DNA of 56,499 nt from Roseibium sp. MMSF_3544. Its GTDB lineage: Bacteria; Pseudomonadota; Alphaproteobacteria; Rhizobiales; Stappiaceae. Below the pieces are notes generated by a model, which ran no database searches, was not told the DNA's origin, and worked only from the letters and a program-made list of their open reading frames with translations. The stretch is from assembly GCF_030732845.1 (NCBI RefSeq), contig NZ_JASHKA010000032.1:1-56499 (forward strand), read 5' to 3'. Both the position numbers and the translations under genes were made by a program. This document shows, in pieces, positions 17,601-24,700 of the stretch (position 1 is its first letter; every line of letters begins with the position of its first letter).

Positions 17601-17682
17601 CCTCTCATTCAACTTTTACGAATGTAAACAAAGCCTTGATTCAAAGGATTTTTTTCTTTTCGTGACTTAACCGCTGATTTAC
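17597..17682 (+). promoter_or_regulatory. CtrA-like boxes and GANTC site before ccrM
   Basis: TTAA-CCGCTGA-TTTAC (17667-17682) matches the CtrA consensus TTAA-N7-TTAAC at eight of nine fixed bases. A weaker candidate, TTAA-N7-TTCAA, starts at 17597. One GANTC site (GATTC, 17638-17642) lies between them. In Caulobacter, ccrM is activated by CtrA and its promoter carries GANTC sites, so the arrangement fits cell-cycle control. The function is inferred. Confidence 0.5.
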
Positions 17683-17731
17683 CAAACCCGGTAACCATGA
17701 CACTCGAAATTGCGTGAGGTATTGCGTCGCA

Positions 17732-18871
17732 ATGAGTGTACAGCGTACCGGGGTGTCCTTGGCGGCACCCCATCCGACTAAGAACCGGGAGGCATCCGCT
17801 TCCTGGATGAATACGATCCTGAAGGGCGACTGCGTGGCCGCCCTTGAGACATTGCCGTCCCAATCCGTGGACCTGGTCTTTGCGGATCCCCCGTATAATC
17901 TGCAGCTTGGCGGTGACCTGCACCGGCCGGACCAGTCCAAGGTTGACGCCTGCGACGACCACTGGGACCAGTTCGAGAGCTTTCAAGCCTATGACAGCTT
18001 TACCCGGGCCTGGCTGCTCGCGGTCCGGCGGGTGATGAAACCGGACGGCTCGCTTTATGTGATCGGCTCCTATCACAACATCTTCCGGGTCGGCGCGATG
18101 CTGCAGGATCTGGGCTTCTGGATCATGAACGACATTGTCTGGCTGAAGTCCAACCCGATGCCGAACTTTCGCGGCAAGCGGTTCACCAATGCCCATGAGA
18201 CCATGATCTGGGCGGTGAAGTCGAAAGATGCCAAGCCGACTTTCAACTATGACGCCCTGAAGACTTTCAACGAAGACCTGCAGATGCGGTCCGACTGGCA
18301 CCTGCCGCTGTGCACCGGTGCGGAAAGACTGAAGGACGGAAACGGCCAGAAGGTTCATCCGACGCAGAAGCCGGAGGCCCTGCTCTACAGGGTGTTGACC
18401 GCGTCCTCGAAACCCGACGACGTGGTGCTTGATCCTTTCTTCGGCACCGGGACAACCGGTGCGGTCGCGAGAAAGCTCGGCCGCAACTTTGTCGGCGTCG
18501 AACGCGAGCAGGACTATATCGATGCGGCGATGGCCCGGATTGAGGCAATCGAACCGGGCGACAGCGAAGCGCTTGAAATGCAGCAGGGCAAACGCGCACA
18601 AAAGCGCATCCCGTTCGGCACGCTTCTGGAAAACGGCCTTTTGTCACCGGGAACGGAGCTCTCTTGCTCCCGGGGCAAACATATTGCCATCGTTCGCGCT
18701 GACGGCTCGCTGAAGTCCGGAGAGCACACCGGCTCGATCCACAAGGTCGGCGCGCTGGTGCAGGGACAGGAGGCCTGCAACGGCTGGACCTTCTGGCACA
18801 CGATGGACGGTGCCTCGAAGGCTCCAATCGACGAATTGCGCAAGGAAATCAGATCCCGCCTGCAGGCATAA
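17732..18871 (+). CDS. ccrM: Cell-cycle regulated GANTC adenine methyltransferase CcrM
   Basis: A 379-residue N6-adenine methyltransferase of the beta class: catalytic DPPY (residues about 52-55, FADPPYNLQLGG) precedes the SAM-binding motif DPFFGTGTTG. The sequence follows CcrM of rhizobia closely, including PNFRGKRFTNAHET and the C-terminal domain with DACNGWTFWH-like EACNGWTFWH needed for DNA recognition. It methylates GANTC late in the cell cycle. ATG at 17732 gives an N-terminal length like that of rhizobial CcrM; an in-frame GTG lies 18 nt upstream. A terminator at 18924 closes the unit. Confidence 0.96.
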   Translation: MSVQRTGVSLAAPHPTKNREASASWMNTILKGDCVAALETLPSQSVDLVFADPPYNLQLGGDLHRPDQSKVDACDDHWDQFESFQAYDSFTRAWLLAVRRVMKPDGSLYVIGSYHNIFRVGAMLQDLGFWIMNDIVWLKSNPMPNFRGKRFTNAHETMIWAVKSKDAKPTFNYDALKTFNEDLQMRSDWHLPLCTGAERLKDGNGQKVHPTQKPEALLYRVLTASSKPDDVVLDPFFGTGTTGAVARKLGRNFVGVEREQDYIDAAMARIEAIEPGDSEALEMQQGKRAQKRIPFGTLLENGLLSPGTELSCSRGKHIAIVRADGSLKSGEHTGSIHKVGALVQGQEACNGWTFWHTMDGASKAPIDELRKEIRSRLQA

Positions 18872-18923
18872 GCAGGCTGACAAGCAGAAGCCAACTTCGC
18901 GATCCCCGCGATCACCACTTCAG

Positions 18924-18952
18924 CCCCGCCCCTATTTGGAGGCGGGGTTTTT
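18924..18952 (+). terminator. Intrinsic terminator of ccrM
   Basis: CCCCGCC (18924-18930) pairs with GGCGGGG (18941-18947) across a 10-nt loop and is followed by five Ts. The convergent alpha/beta hydrolase gene ends 14 nt further on. Confidence 0.85.
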
Positions 18953-18966
18953 CTTTTCGGAATGCC

Positions 18967-19680
18967 TTATGCCAGTTTCTCAAGCAGATCGGCCAGCGCC
19001 TGGGGCTCGGTCACCATGGCGTCGTGCCCGGTTGCGATCTCCTCGACCGGCCAGCCGAGTTTGTGCGCGCGATCCAGGGCAACGACCGCTGGCCGGTACG
19101 GCGGATCGGTGCAGTGAATATAGTCGGCGGGAAGACTGTTTCCGACCGGGTACTTCAGATCGAGCGCGGACGTGAATGTCTTGAATGGATGCGGGGTCAG
19201 CCGCGGTTCGACAAAGGCGACATCCTCCGGACGGGTCACCCCGAAACTCTCTGCAGGAGCCGGAGGCAGCGAGAGACCGCCGCTGGTTCTTTCAGCCAGA
19301 GCCGCACGGTCGTCCGCCATATCCTTCGGCAAGAGGCTGAACCACGTCTCACCGGTTCCGAGCATGATCGCGTCGAGATAGATCAGCCTTGCGATCCGCT
19401 CCGGAACGATATCGGCAGCGCCCGTGATCGGTATTCCGCCAAAACTGTGCCCGACAAGCACAACGTCGCGAAAATCCTCGAACCGAAGATGCTCAACGAT
19501 GTCCTCGACAAAGGTCTGGATCGTGATGTCCGGTGACATTAGGTGCGAGCGCTCGCCAAGGCCCGTTTGGGTCGGCGCCGTGACGCGATGCCCGCGCGCG
19601 CGCAATATGGCGGCAACACGCTCCCAGCACCAGCCGCCATGCCAGACGCCGTGAACGAAAACGAAAGTCCTGGGATCCAT
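18967..19680 (-). CDS. Alpha/beta hydrolase
   Basis: A 237-residue alpha/beta-hydrolase. The oxyanion region VHGVWHGGWCW near the N-terminus, the nucleophile elbow VGHSFGG at about residues 77-83, and the C-terminal ATGHDAMVTEP supply the Ser and His of the triad. It resembles small esterase/salicylate esterase-like proteins of the MenH/SABP2 type. The substrate is unknown. ATG at 19680 directly follows an in-frame TTG. It lies downstream of, and in the same direction as, the HxlR regulator, 26 nt after its stop, so the two may be cotranscribed. Confidence 0.85.
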   Translation of the reverse strand: MDPRTFVFVHGVWHGGWCWERVAAILRARGHRVTAPTQTGLGERSHLMSPDITIQTFVEDIVEHLRFEDFRDVVLVGHSFGGIPITGAADIVPERIARLIYLDAIMLGTGETWFSLLPKDMADDRAALAERTSGGLSLPPAPAESFGVTRPEDVAFVEPRLTPHPFKTFTSALDLKYPVGNSLPADYIHCTDPPYRPAVVALDRAHKLGWPVEEIATGHDAMVTEPQALADLLEKLA

Positions 19681-19706
19681 CAAAATTCTTTCAGTACTTA
19701 CAATAA

Positions 19707-20081
19707 CTATTCAGCAGCTTCCGACGCCGGTTCATAGCCCCGCAACTGTTTCAACTTGTGCCCGACCTCGACAATCGCTTCGAGGGCCGGGATCAACTCT
19801 TCTCCCAGTCCGGTCAGCTCATATTCGACCGATGGCGGGGACGTCGGGCGCACGTGGCGCAAAAGGACGCCGCGTTCCTCAAGCTCTGACAGGCGCGCGG
19901 AAAGCACTTTTGACGACACCGGCGGGATGTCTGCCTTGAGCTCGTTGAAACGGCGTGGACCGGCTCTCAAACTCCAGATGACATTGGGCGCCCAAGCGCC
20001 TGCGATCACTTGCATGCACTCCGTCAGAAGGCACGGCTCCGGTGGCTTCGGGCTGCGGTTCTTGCGCATTTTCAGGGCCAT
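19707..20081 (-). CDS. HxlR-family transcriptional regulator
   Basis: A 124-residue winged-helix regulator. The HxlR signature is visible as CLLTECMQVIAGAWAPNVIWSL, then the recognition-helix region RRFNELKADIPPVSSKVLSARLSELE and the wing SVEYELT. Regulators of this type often respond to aldehydes, quinones or other electrophiles. ATG at 20081 is chosen; an in-frame TTG at 20117 is possible. It is divergent from a GST/NTF2-like/tautomerase cassette and shares a short intergenic region with repeated GTTACC motifs. Confidence 0.88.
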   Translation of the reverse strand: MALKMRKNRSPKPPEPCLLTECMQVIAGAWAPNVIWSLRAGPRRFNELKADIPPVSSKVLSARLSELEERGVLLRHVRPTSPPSVEYELTGLGEELIPALEAIVEVGHKLKQLRGYEPASEAAE

Positions 20082-20117
20082 TTTGCCTGTAACTCCGCCG
20101 AAATCAGGTTTCTTCAA

Positions 20118-20151
20118 GGTAACTCGAAAAACATAGTTACCGTTGGTTACC
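20118..20151. promoter_or_regulatory. Probable HxlR operator
   Basis: GGTAAC (20118-20123) faces two copies of GTTACC (20136-20141 and 20146-20151) in the divergent gap between hxlR and the GST gene. The repeats suit binding by a winged-helix dimer. Assignment to the adjacent regulator is inferred from position. Confidence 0.5.
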
Positions 20152-20215
20152 TACTTGTCAACAGTGACCGAAACAAACACCTTCCTGTCATCGAAACACC
20201 CGATGGAGCGAAACG

Positions 20216-20830
20216 ATGAAACTGTTCTACAAACCCGGCGCCTGTTCCATGGCAGCGCACATTCTGCTGAACGAAACCGGTGCAGACTATCAATTGGAAA
20301 AGGTCGACACTGACGCGGGAACCACCGAAACCGGCGCGTCCTACCTGGAAACAAACCCGCGCGGCTATGTGCCAGCGCTGAAACTGGATGACGGCGCGGT
20401 TCTGACCGAAAATGTCGCGATCCTGCACTGGATCGGGGAACAGTTCCCGGACGTGGCACCGGGCAATGACAACCAGCCTCTGCAACGCTATCGCCAGCTG
20501 GAACTCCTGAGCTTCCTGTCTTCCGAACTACACAAGGCTTTCAGCCCCTATTTTTCCGGCAAGACGTTCTCTGAAAGCGAGCAGGCGGCCAACCGGAAGA
20601 AGCTCGATACGAAACTCGGTCAGTTCGAAAACCTGTTGGAAAGCACCTCCCCCTTTCTGCTCGGCACCACGTTTTCCGTCGTTGACGCCTATGCGTTCGT
20701 GATCCTGAACTGGACGAACTTCATTGGCGTGTCTCTGGACGGCTGGCCGCAGACCAAGGCCTATGTCGCACGGATCGGTGCGCGTCCGTCCACCCGCAAG
20801 ACCCTGGCAGAAGAAGGACTGGCCGCATGA
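20216..20830 (+). CDS. Glutathione S-transferase, beta-like
   Basis: A 204-residue GST. The N-terminal thioredoxin-like domain starts MKLFYKPGACS, with Cys10 as in bacterial beta-class enzymes, followed by NPRGYVPAL and the glutathione-binding LTENVAILHWI. The C-terminal helical domain is complete. It opens a three-gene cassette divergent from the HxlR regulator and overlaps the next gene by 4 nt, which suggests detoxification of an electrophile sensed by HxlR. Confidence 0.92.
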   Translation: MKLFYKPGACSMAAHILLNETGADYQLEKVDTDAGTTETGASYLETNPRGYVPALKLDDGAVLTENVAILHWIGEQFPDVAPGNDNQPLQRYRQLELLSFLSSELHKAFSPYFSGKTFSESEQAANRKKLDTKLGQFENLLESTSPFLLGTTFSVVDAYAFVILNWTNFIGVSLDGWPQTKAYVARIGARPSTRKTLAEEGLAA

Positions 20831-21213
20831 GCACCGCGATTGCAGACGTCAACGCCGTCATCAAGGACTATTTCGACGCGCTTTATCACTGCGACGCCGC
20901 CCTGCTGCAAAAGGTGTTTCATCCAAAAGCGGTCTATGCGACAGCGGATGAAACACCCCTCCTCCACCGGACGATGGAAGACTACGTTCCCGTGGTTGCT
21001 GCCCGCGTTTCGCCAGCCTCCCGCGGCGAAGCCCGCAAGGACGTCGTCGATGAAATCCAGCTTGCAGGGGACAACACCGCTTTCGCCCGCGTCCGCTGCA
21101 CAATGGCAGGGAATGACTATGTCGACTTCCTGACTTTCGTCCGCGAGGAAGGAAGCTGGCGGATCATGGCCAAGATTTTCCAAATGACCCCTGCACTAGA
21201 GAAAGGCGTCTGA
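20827..21213 (+). CDS. NTF2-like (lumazine-binding-like) protein
   Basis: A 128-residue protein with the cone-shaped NTF2/SnoaL-like fold pattern: an N-terminal helix with YFDALYHCDAALLQKVFHPKA, then beta strands with FARVRC, YVDFLTF and a SWRIMAKIF ending. It resembles the 'putative lumazine-binding' family; no catalytic function can be assigned. Its ATG overlaps the GST stop in an ATGA junction, and the tautomerase gene starts 3 nt after its stop, so the three genes are cotranscribed. Confidence 0.8.
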   Translation: MSTAIADVNAVIKDYFDALYHCDAALLQKVFHPKAVYATADETPLLHRTMEDYVPVVAARVSPASRGEARKDVVDEIQLAGDNTAFARVRCTMAGNDYVDFLTFVREEGSWRIMAKIFQMTPALEKGV

Positions 21214-21215
21214 AC

Positions 21216-21431
21216 ATGCCTTATGTGAACATACAGGTGACCCGTGAAGGCATCAGTCCCGACCAGAAAGCGCAGCTTATCAAAGGAGCGACCGATCTCC
21301 TGGTCAACGTGTTGGGCAAAACCCCTGCGACCACCTTTGTGGTGATCGATGAGGTCGAGATGGAAAACTGGGGGATCGGCGGTGTGCCGGTGGAAGCGTT
21401 TCGGGCCAAAGCTTCCCTGAAGAACCGCTAG
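21216..21431 (+). CDS. 4-oxalocrotonate tautomerase-family protein
   Basis: A 71-residue tautomerase. Pro follows the initiator Met and would become the catalytic N-terminal base; the rest fits the beta-alpha-beta fold (VNIQVTREGISPDQKAQLIKGATDLL, then TTFVVIDEVEMENWGIGG). The substrate is unknown. It is the third gene of the GST cassette, the combination suggesting processing of unsaturated or carbonyl compounds. Confidence 0.88.
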   Translation: MPYVNIQVTREGISPDQKAQLIKGATDLLVNVLGKTPATTFVVIDEVEMENWGIGGVPVEAFRAKASLKNR

Positions 21432-21585
21432 CTACAGATCGTCGAAAGCCGGGTCCCTACCCGGCTTTCCCGGCCCGCTCGGCAGGGATTTGTGAACCAT
21501 CGACCCAATCAAAGGTTGCAAAGCCTTTTCGTGGATGCTCAGTGTACGCTTTCAAAAGAGGCCTCAAACCGTCGTCTGCCTTCCA

Positions 21586-22188
21586 ATGCCGCGCATCCTT
21601 TATCAGACAATTCTGGGCAATAGCTTCAAGCAGGTCCCAGCCCCAATCCAGGAAATGCACACCTTTGCCCGGCGCGCCACCGGGACGGCGACTGTCTGGT
21701 GGGGTGCATCGCCTGCAGCCCGCTTGATTTGTCGTCTGGCATCCCTTCCGCAAGCGCAAACCAATGCGCGGATTGAAACGTCGTTTACAGAAATCGACGG
21801 CGGAGAACGCTGGGTGCGCAAGTTCGACGGTCAGCCGTTCATGACCGACATGATCGCAGGCAAAGACGAACCGTTTCCCTGCATGCTGGAACGGCTTGGA
21901 CCTTTCCTTTTCAAGATGCGTGTTACGCCGAGTTCCGCCGGTATCGACCTTACACCGGAACACGTATTCCTCGGGCCGCTGAAGATTCCGAAAACACTCG
22001 CGCCGAGGGCAACCGGCCGTGAGCGTGTTGAAGACGACCGCTACCGCTTGTCCGTCGAAGTCTGCTTTCCGCTTGTCGGCAAGGTATTCGGCTATGAGGG
22101 AACGATCGAGCCTTGCGAACTGGTATCTGATCACGAAACCGAGGGGTCGCCTTCCTCCACCCAAAGCCGGTCAACGCCGGGCATTTAA
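21586..22188 (+). CDS. DUF4166 domain protein
   Basis: A 200-residue protein that fits the DUF4166 family: an N-terminal LYQTILGNSFKQVPAPIQEMH segment, a central ERWVRKFDGQPF motif and a C-terminal FPLVGKVFGYEGTIEP. The family often occurs fused to or beside dehydrogenases, but its function is unknown. ATG at 21586 gives the family-like N-terminus; an in-frame ATG at 21535 would add 17 residues. Neither start has a strong ribosome site. An overlapping minus-strand frame is discarded in favour of this one. Confidence 0.7.
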   Translation: MPRILYQTILGNSFKQVPAPIQEMHTFARRATGTATVWWGASPAARLICRLASLPQAQTNARIETSFTEIDGGERWVRKFDGQPFMTDMIAGKDEPFPCMLERLGPFLFKMRVTPSSAGIDLTPEHVFLGPLKIPKTLAPRATGRERVEDDRYRLSVEVCFPLVGKVFGYEGTIEPCELVSDHETEGSPSSTQSRSTPGI

Positions 22189-22209
22189 TACAACGACTGA
22201 ACGCGGCGC

Positions 22210-22417
22210 CGGTCATCCCGGTTAGCCGCGCAAGCGGCAAGACCGGGACCCAGTACTCCGTATGGCTGGCGACTGAAAAAGTCTGTTTGACAAGAGTTTA
22301 CTGGATCCCGGCCTTGCGCTTCGCTCCAGCTGAGATGACAACTTCAAGGTTCGCAGATTGCCCCACGGGACCCAACGTCCACGAGACCGGACAACAGTCG
22401 GTCAAGCCATGGCATGA
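22210..22417. repeat. Cluster of intergenic repeats between DUF4166 gene and tyrS
   Basis: Three repeat units lie in this gene-free gap. TCCCGGT/ACCGGGA (22216-22222, 22242-22248) and the GGATCCCGGCCTT element (22303-22339) belong to the palindromic family also at 11349, 16760 and 28091. Positions 22346-22417 are copy B of the non-palindromic repeat found next to the IS end at 90-159. No gene is visible. Confidence 0.6.
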
Positions 22418-22486
22418 CCTCGAAATTGGACGGTCGGCAAGAAGTCACGCCGTCAGCTCCTGACCCGCCGATCTCTCTGTTTGCAC

Positions 22487-23764
22487 TCACTCAAATCCAA
22501 CCAAAGCTTTCCGCCTTTTGCCGACCGAAACCGCCAGCCGGTCATTGGCCTTCAGATCTCCGGTACCGATCCGGCGGCGGGGGTCGTCGATGATCCGGCT
22601 GTTGAGCCGGACACCGCCACCCTCCACCAGGCGCCGGGCTTCGCCGTTGGACTCTGCAAAGCCGATGGCAACGACGAGTTCGAGCAGGCCGAGTCCGTCG
22701 GCCAGTTTTTTAAGCGGCAACCTGTGCGTCGGTTCCAGAATCTCGCCTTCCCCGGCAAACAGGGCGTCTCCCTGCTGCAGCGCGGACCGGGCTTCCTCAG
22801 GCCCGTGGACGATTGTCGTGACCTGGGTTGCCAGGATCTTCTTGGCCTCGTTCAGCTCCGCACCCTGCAGCGCGGACAGGCGTTCGACTTCGCTGATCGG
22901 AAGTTCGGTGAAGAGACGCAGGAACTTGCCCACATCGGCATCAGCCGTGTTGCGCCAGAACTGCCAGAAACCGAAGGGCGAAAGGTGTTCCGGATGCAGC
23001 CACACAGCGCCCGCAGCCGTCTTGCCCATCTTGGAACCGCTTGCAGTCGTCAAGAGCGGCACCGTGAGGCCGTGCAGCTTGCGGCCGTCACGCCGGCCAA
23101 GTTCCACTCCGTTGACGATGTTGCCCCACTGGTCGGAGCCACCGACCTGCAGCCGGCAGTCGTGACGCTTGGCAAGTTCGAGAAAATCGACGGCCTGCAG
23201 CATCATGTAGCAGAACTCCAGCACGGTCAGCGGCATTTGGGCGTCAAGGCGGGATTTGACGCTGTCGAACGTCATCATGCGGTTGACGGTGAACTGGGAG
23301 CCATAATCGCGGAGAAATTCCAGGAAGCGAAACTCGTTGAGCCACTCCGCGTTGTCGACCAGCAGGGCACCGTCCGGACCGTCCATGTCGACGAGACGTT
23401 CGACCGATCGGCGGATGGTCGCGATGTTTGCCGATATCTGGCGCTGCTCCAGCAACGGACGCGCGTCATTGCGGAAACTCGGATCACCGATCTGGCTGGT
23501 GCCGCCGCCAAGGACGATGATCGGACGGTGACCGAGTTTCTGCAGCCAGCGCATGGTCATCAGCGGCATAAGGTGGCCTATGTGGAGGCTCGCGGCCGTG
23601 GCATCGAACCCGGCATAGGCGGTGAGCGGGCCCTCTGAAAGGGTCTTGTCGAGCGCCTCGACATCGGTGCACTGGTGCACGAGGCCGCGTTCCAGAAGCA
23701 CGGCGAGCGCTTCCGATTTGAGCTTGGTCGCCGGTTTCCCGGCTTCAATCATATGCTTGATCAT
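22487..23764 (-). CDS. tyrS: Tyrosyl-tRNA synthetase
   Basis: A 425-residue class I aminoacyl-tRNA synthetase that charges tRNA-Tyr. The HIGH motif appears as LHIGHLMPL, the KMSKS loop as SGSKMGKTAAGAVWL, and the Tyr-binding segment as YAGFDATA and GSDQWGNI. An S4-like RNA-binding domain closes the protein (EARRLVEGGGVRLN). ATG at 23764 has AGGAAG 7 nt upstream. It is preceded by a 21-codon leader ORF rich in Tyr codons and a terminator, so its expression is probably set by transcription attenuation. Confidence 0.97.
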   Translation of the reverse strand: MIKHMIEAGKPATKLKSEALAVLLERGLVHQCTDVEALDKTLSEGPLTAYAGFDATAASLHIGHLMPLMTMRWLQKLGHRPIIVLGGGTSQIGDPSFRNDARPLLEQRQISANIATIRRSVERLVDMDGPDGALLVDNAEWLNEFRFLEFLRDYGSQFTVNRMMTFDSVKSRLDAQMPLTVLEFCYMMLQAVDFLELAKRHDCRLQVGGSDQWGNIVNGVELGRRDGRKLHGLTVPLLTTASGSKMGKTAAGAVWLHPEHLSPFGFWQFWRNTADADVGKFLRLFTELPISEVERLSALQGAELNEAKKILATQVTTIVHGPEEARSALQQGDALFAGEGEILEPTHRLPLKKLADGLGLLELVVAIGFAESNGEARRLVEGGGVRLNSRIIDDPRRRIGTGDLKANDRLAVSVGKRRKALVGFE

Positions 23765-23806
23765 GTTCGGCTTCCTGGTTTCCCCGCCAGGAGCCTCTTT
23801 GAAACC

Positions 23807-23835
23807 AAAAAGCCGCCTGACGCGGCGGCTTTTTT
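23807..23835 (-). terminator. Attenuator terminator upstream of tyrS
   Basis: On the minus strand AGCCGCC (23830-23824) preceded by As pairs with GGCGGCT (23817-23811) across a GCGTCA loop, then TTTTT. It lies 43 nt before the tyrS ATG and no other cistron ends here except the leader ORF. The 5' arm can instead pair with GGCGGCT at 23874-23868 inside the leader ORF (8 bp with a flanking C-G), which would form an antiterminator. Confidence 0.82.
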
Positions 23836-23861
23836 GAGGTTTCTATAAAAAGAGCAAGATC

Positions 23862-23927
23862 CTACGCAGCCGCCGGTATGTCGGTGACGTAATAAAAATA
23901 CACGAAGGATGCGGTCATCTTGGTCAT
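23862..23927 (-). CDS. tyrS leader peptide
   Basis: A 21-codon ORF reading MTKMTASFVYFYYVTDIPAA plus a final Ala. Codons 10-13 are Tyr-Phe-Tyr-Tyr, three Tyr codons within four. The stop lies 27 nt before the terminator 5' arm. Codons 18-20 (CCG GCG GCT) supply the strand that can pair with the terminator's 5' arm. A ribosome stalled at the Tyr codons for lack of charged tRNA-Tyr would leave that strand free and allow readthrough into tyrS; a ribosome at the stop codon would mask it and allow termination. No Shine-Dalgarno is evident; the mRNA may be leaderless. Confidence 0.8.
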   Translation of the reverse strand: MTKMTASFVYFYYVTDIPAAA

Positions 23928-23933
23928 GGCATT

Positions 23934-23963
23934 TTAAATGCGCGAAGGCGTGATCAGAGTCAA
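23934..23963 (-). promoter_or_regulatory. Probable promoter of the tyrS leader transcript
   Basis: TTGACT (23963-23958, minus strand) is followed after 17 nt by the AT-rich CATTTAAAAT. If transcription begins at the A of the leader ATG (23927), the -35 hexamer sits at -36 to -31, which is ideal. The leader would then be leaderless, as is known for the trpL leader in Sinorhizobium. The -10 match is weak. Confidence 0.5.
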
Positions 23964-24011
23964 GCAGGGAATTTCAACCGAACATTTGAGCGCTTCAGGT
24001 GTTGCAAATTT

Positions 24012-24677
24012 TCAAGACAGACCCAGTTCACTTTCCCCTCGGGACAGAATGATCGGAACGATCAAGTCCTCTTCGTCCGACAAGTGCTGCTTCAGCCCCA
24101 TGAGAAGCGCGTTGCTGACGGCGGCGTATTCGTCGGTTGCTCTCAGGATCGCATCCTTGTCTTCCGACTGCAGCCGGGTCAGCAGGGTGTTGGCGCTTTC
24201 AACCACAGCCTCAATCCGCTGATGGATCTGTTCATGATCGGATTCCAGAAGTTCGAAGCCTGGTAGCAGGCGCTTTTCCGCCTCCATGAATACGGGGAAA
24301 TAGTGATGATCCTCGATCATATGATGGTTGTGCAATTCGGACAGGAAGTGCTGGAGCTGTGGTCCGAACATCCCGGCGAACCTTTGCGGCGGTATCTGTC
24401 CCTCGCGGAACTGTCGCAGCATCGCGATCAGGGTGTTGCCGTGATTGCGAAAGCCGTCATGACGGTTCAGCCAGAATTCGGTCAGCGGGCCAAGGTTGCC
24501 ATGTGCCAACCATTGATCCCTCGGGAACGCCTCAAGAAGGAACAGCCATTCCGATGGCAGATCCTGGCGGTGGTCCAGGTCAAGCGGGTTGGTCATGTAT
24601 GCGTTCGGCCTTCTTTGCTGCCTCAGCAGATGCGTCAATTCAGTCGGTTTGCGCCGACTTACACGAAGCGCGATCAT
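24012..24677 (-). CDS. Hemerythrin HHE domain protein
   Basis: A 221-residue protein with a four-helix hemerythrin-like domain. Candidate iron ligands are seen in NRHDGFRNHGN, HNHHMIEDHHYFPVF, ESDHEQIHQRI and LKQHLSDEEDLIVPI. Such domains bind oxygen, NO or iron; a role here is not known. The start is ambiguous: ATG at 24677, 23 nt after the stop of the vWA gene, or ATG at 24596. It is probably cotranscribed with the vWA gene upstream. Confidence 0.8.
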   Translation of the reverse strand: MIALRVSRRKPTELTHLLRQQRRPNAYMTNPLDLDHRQDLPSEWLFLLEAFPRDQWLAHGNLGPLTEFWLNRHDGFRNHGNTLIAMLRQFREGQIPPQRFAGMFGPQLQHFLSELHNHHMIEDHHYFPVFMEAEKRLLPGFELLESDHEQIHQRIEAVVESANTLLTRLQSEDKDAILRATDEYAAVSNALLMGLKQHLSDEEDLIVPIILSRGESELGLS

Positions 24678-24700
24678 GGCGAATTACTCATCCCCCGGCG

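Noticed and set aside
21457..22164. Minus-strand frame of 235 codons overlapping the DUF4166 gene
   Set aside because: The plus-strand product matches DUF4166 motifs, the minus-strand product matches nothing and has atypical composition.
23764..23940. T-box riboswitch for tyrS
   Set aside because: No T-box consensus or specifier hairpin is visible; the leader ORF with Tyr codons explains the terminator better, and T-boxes are not expected in alphaproteobacteria.
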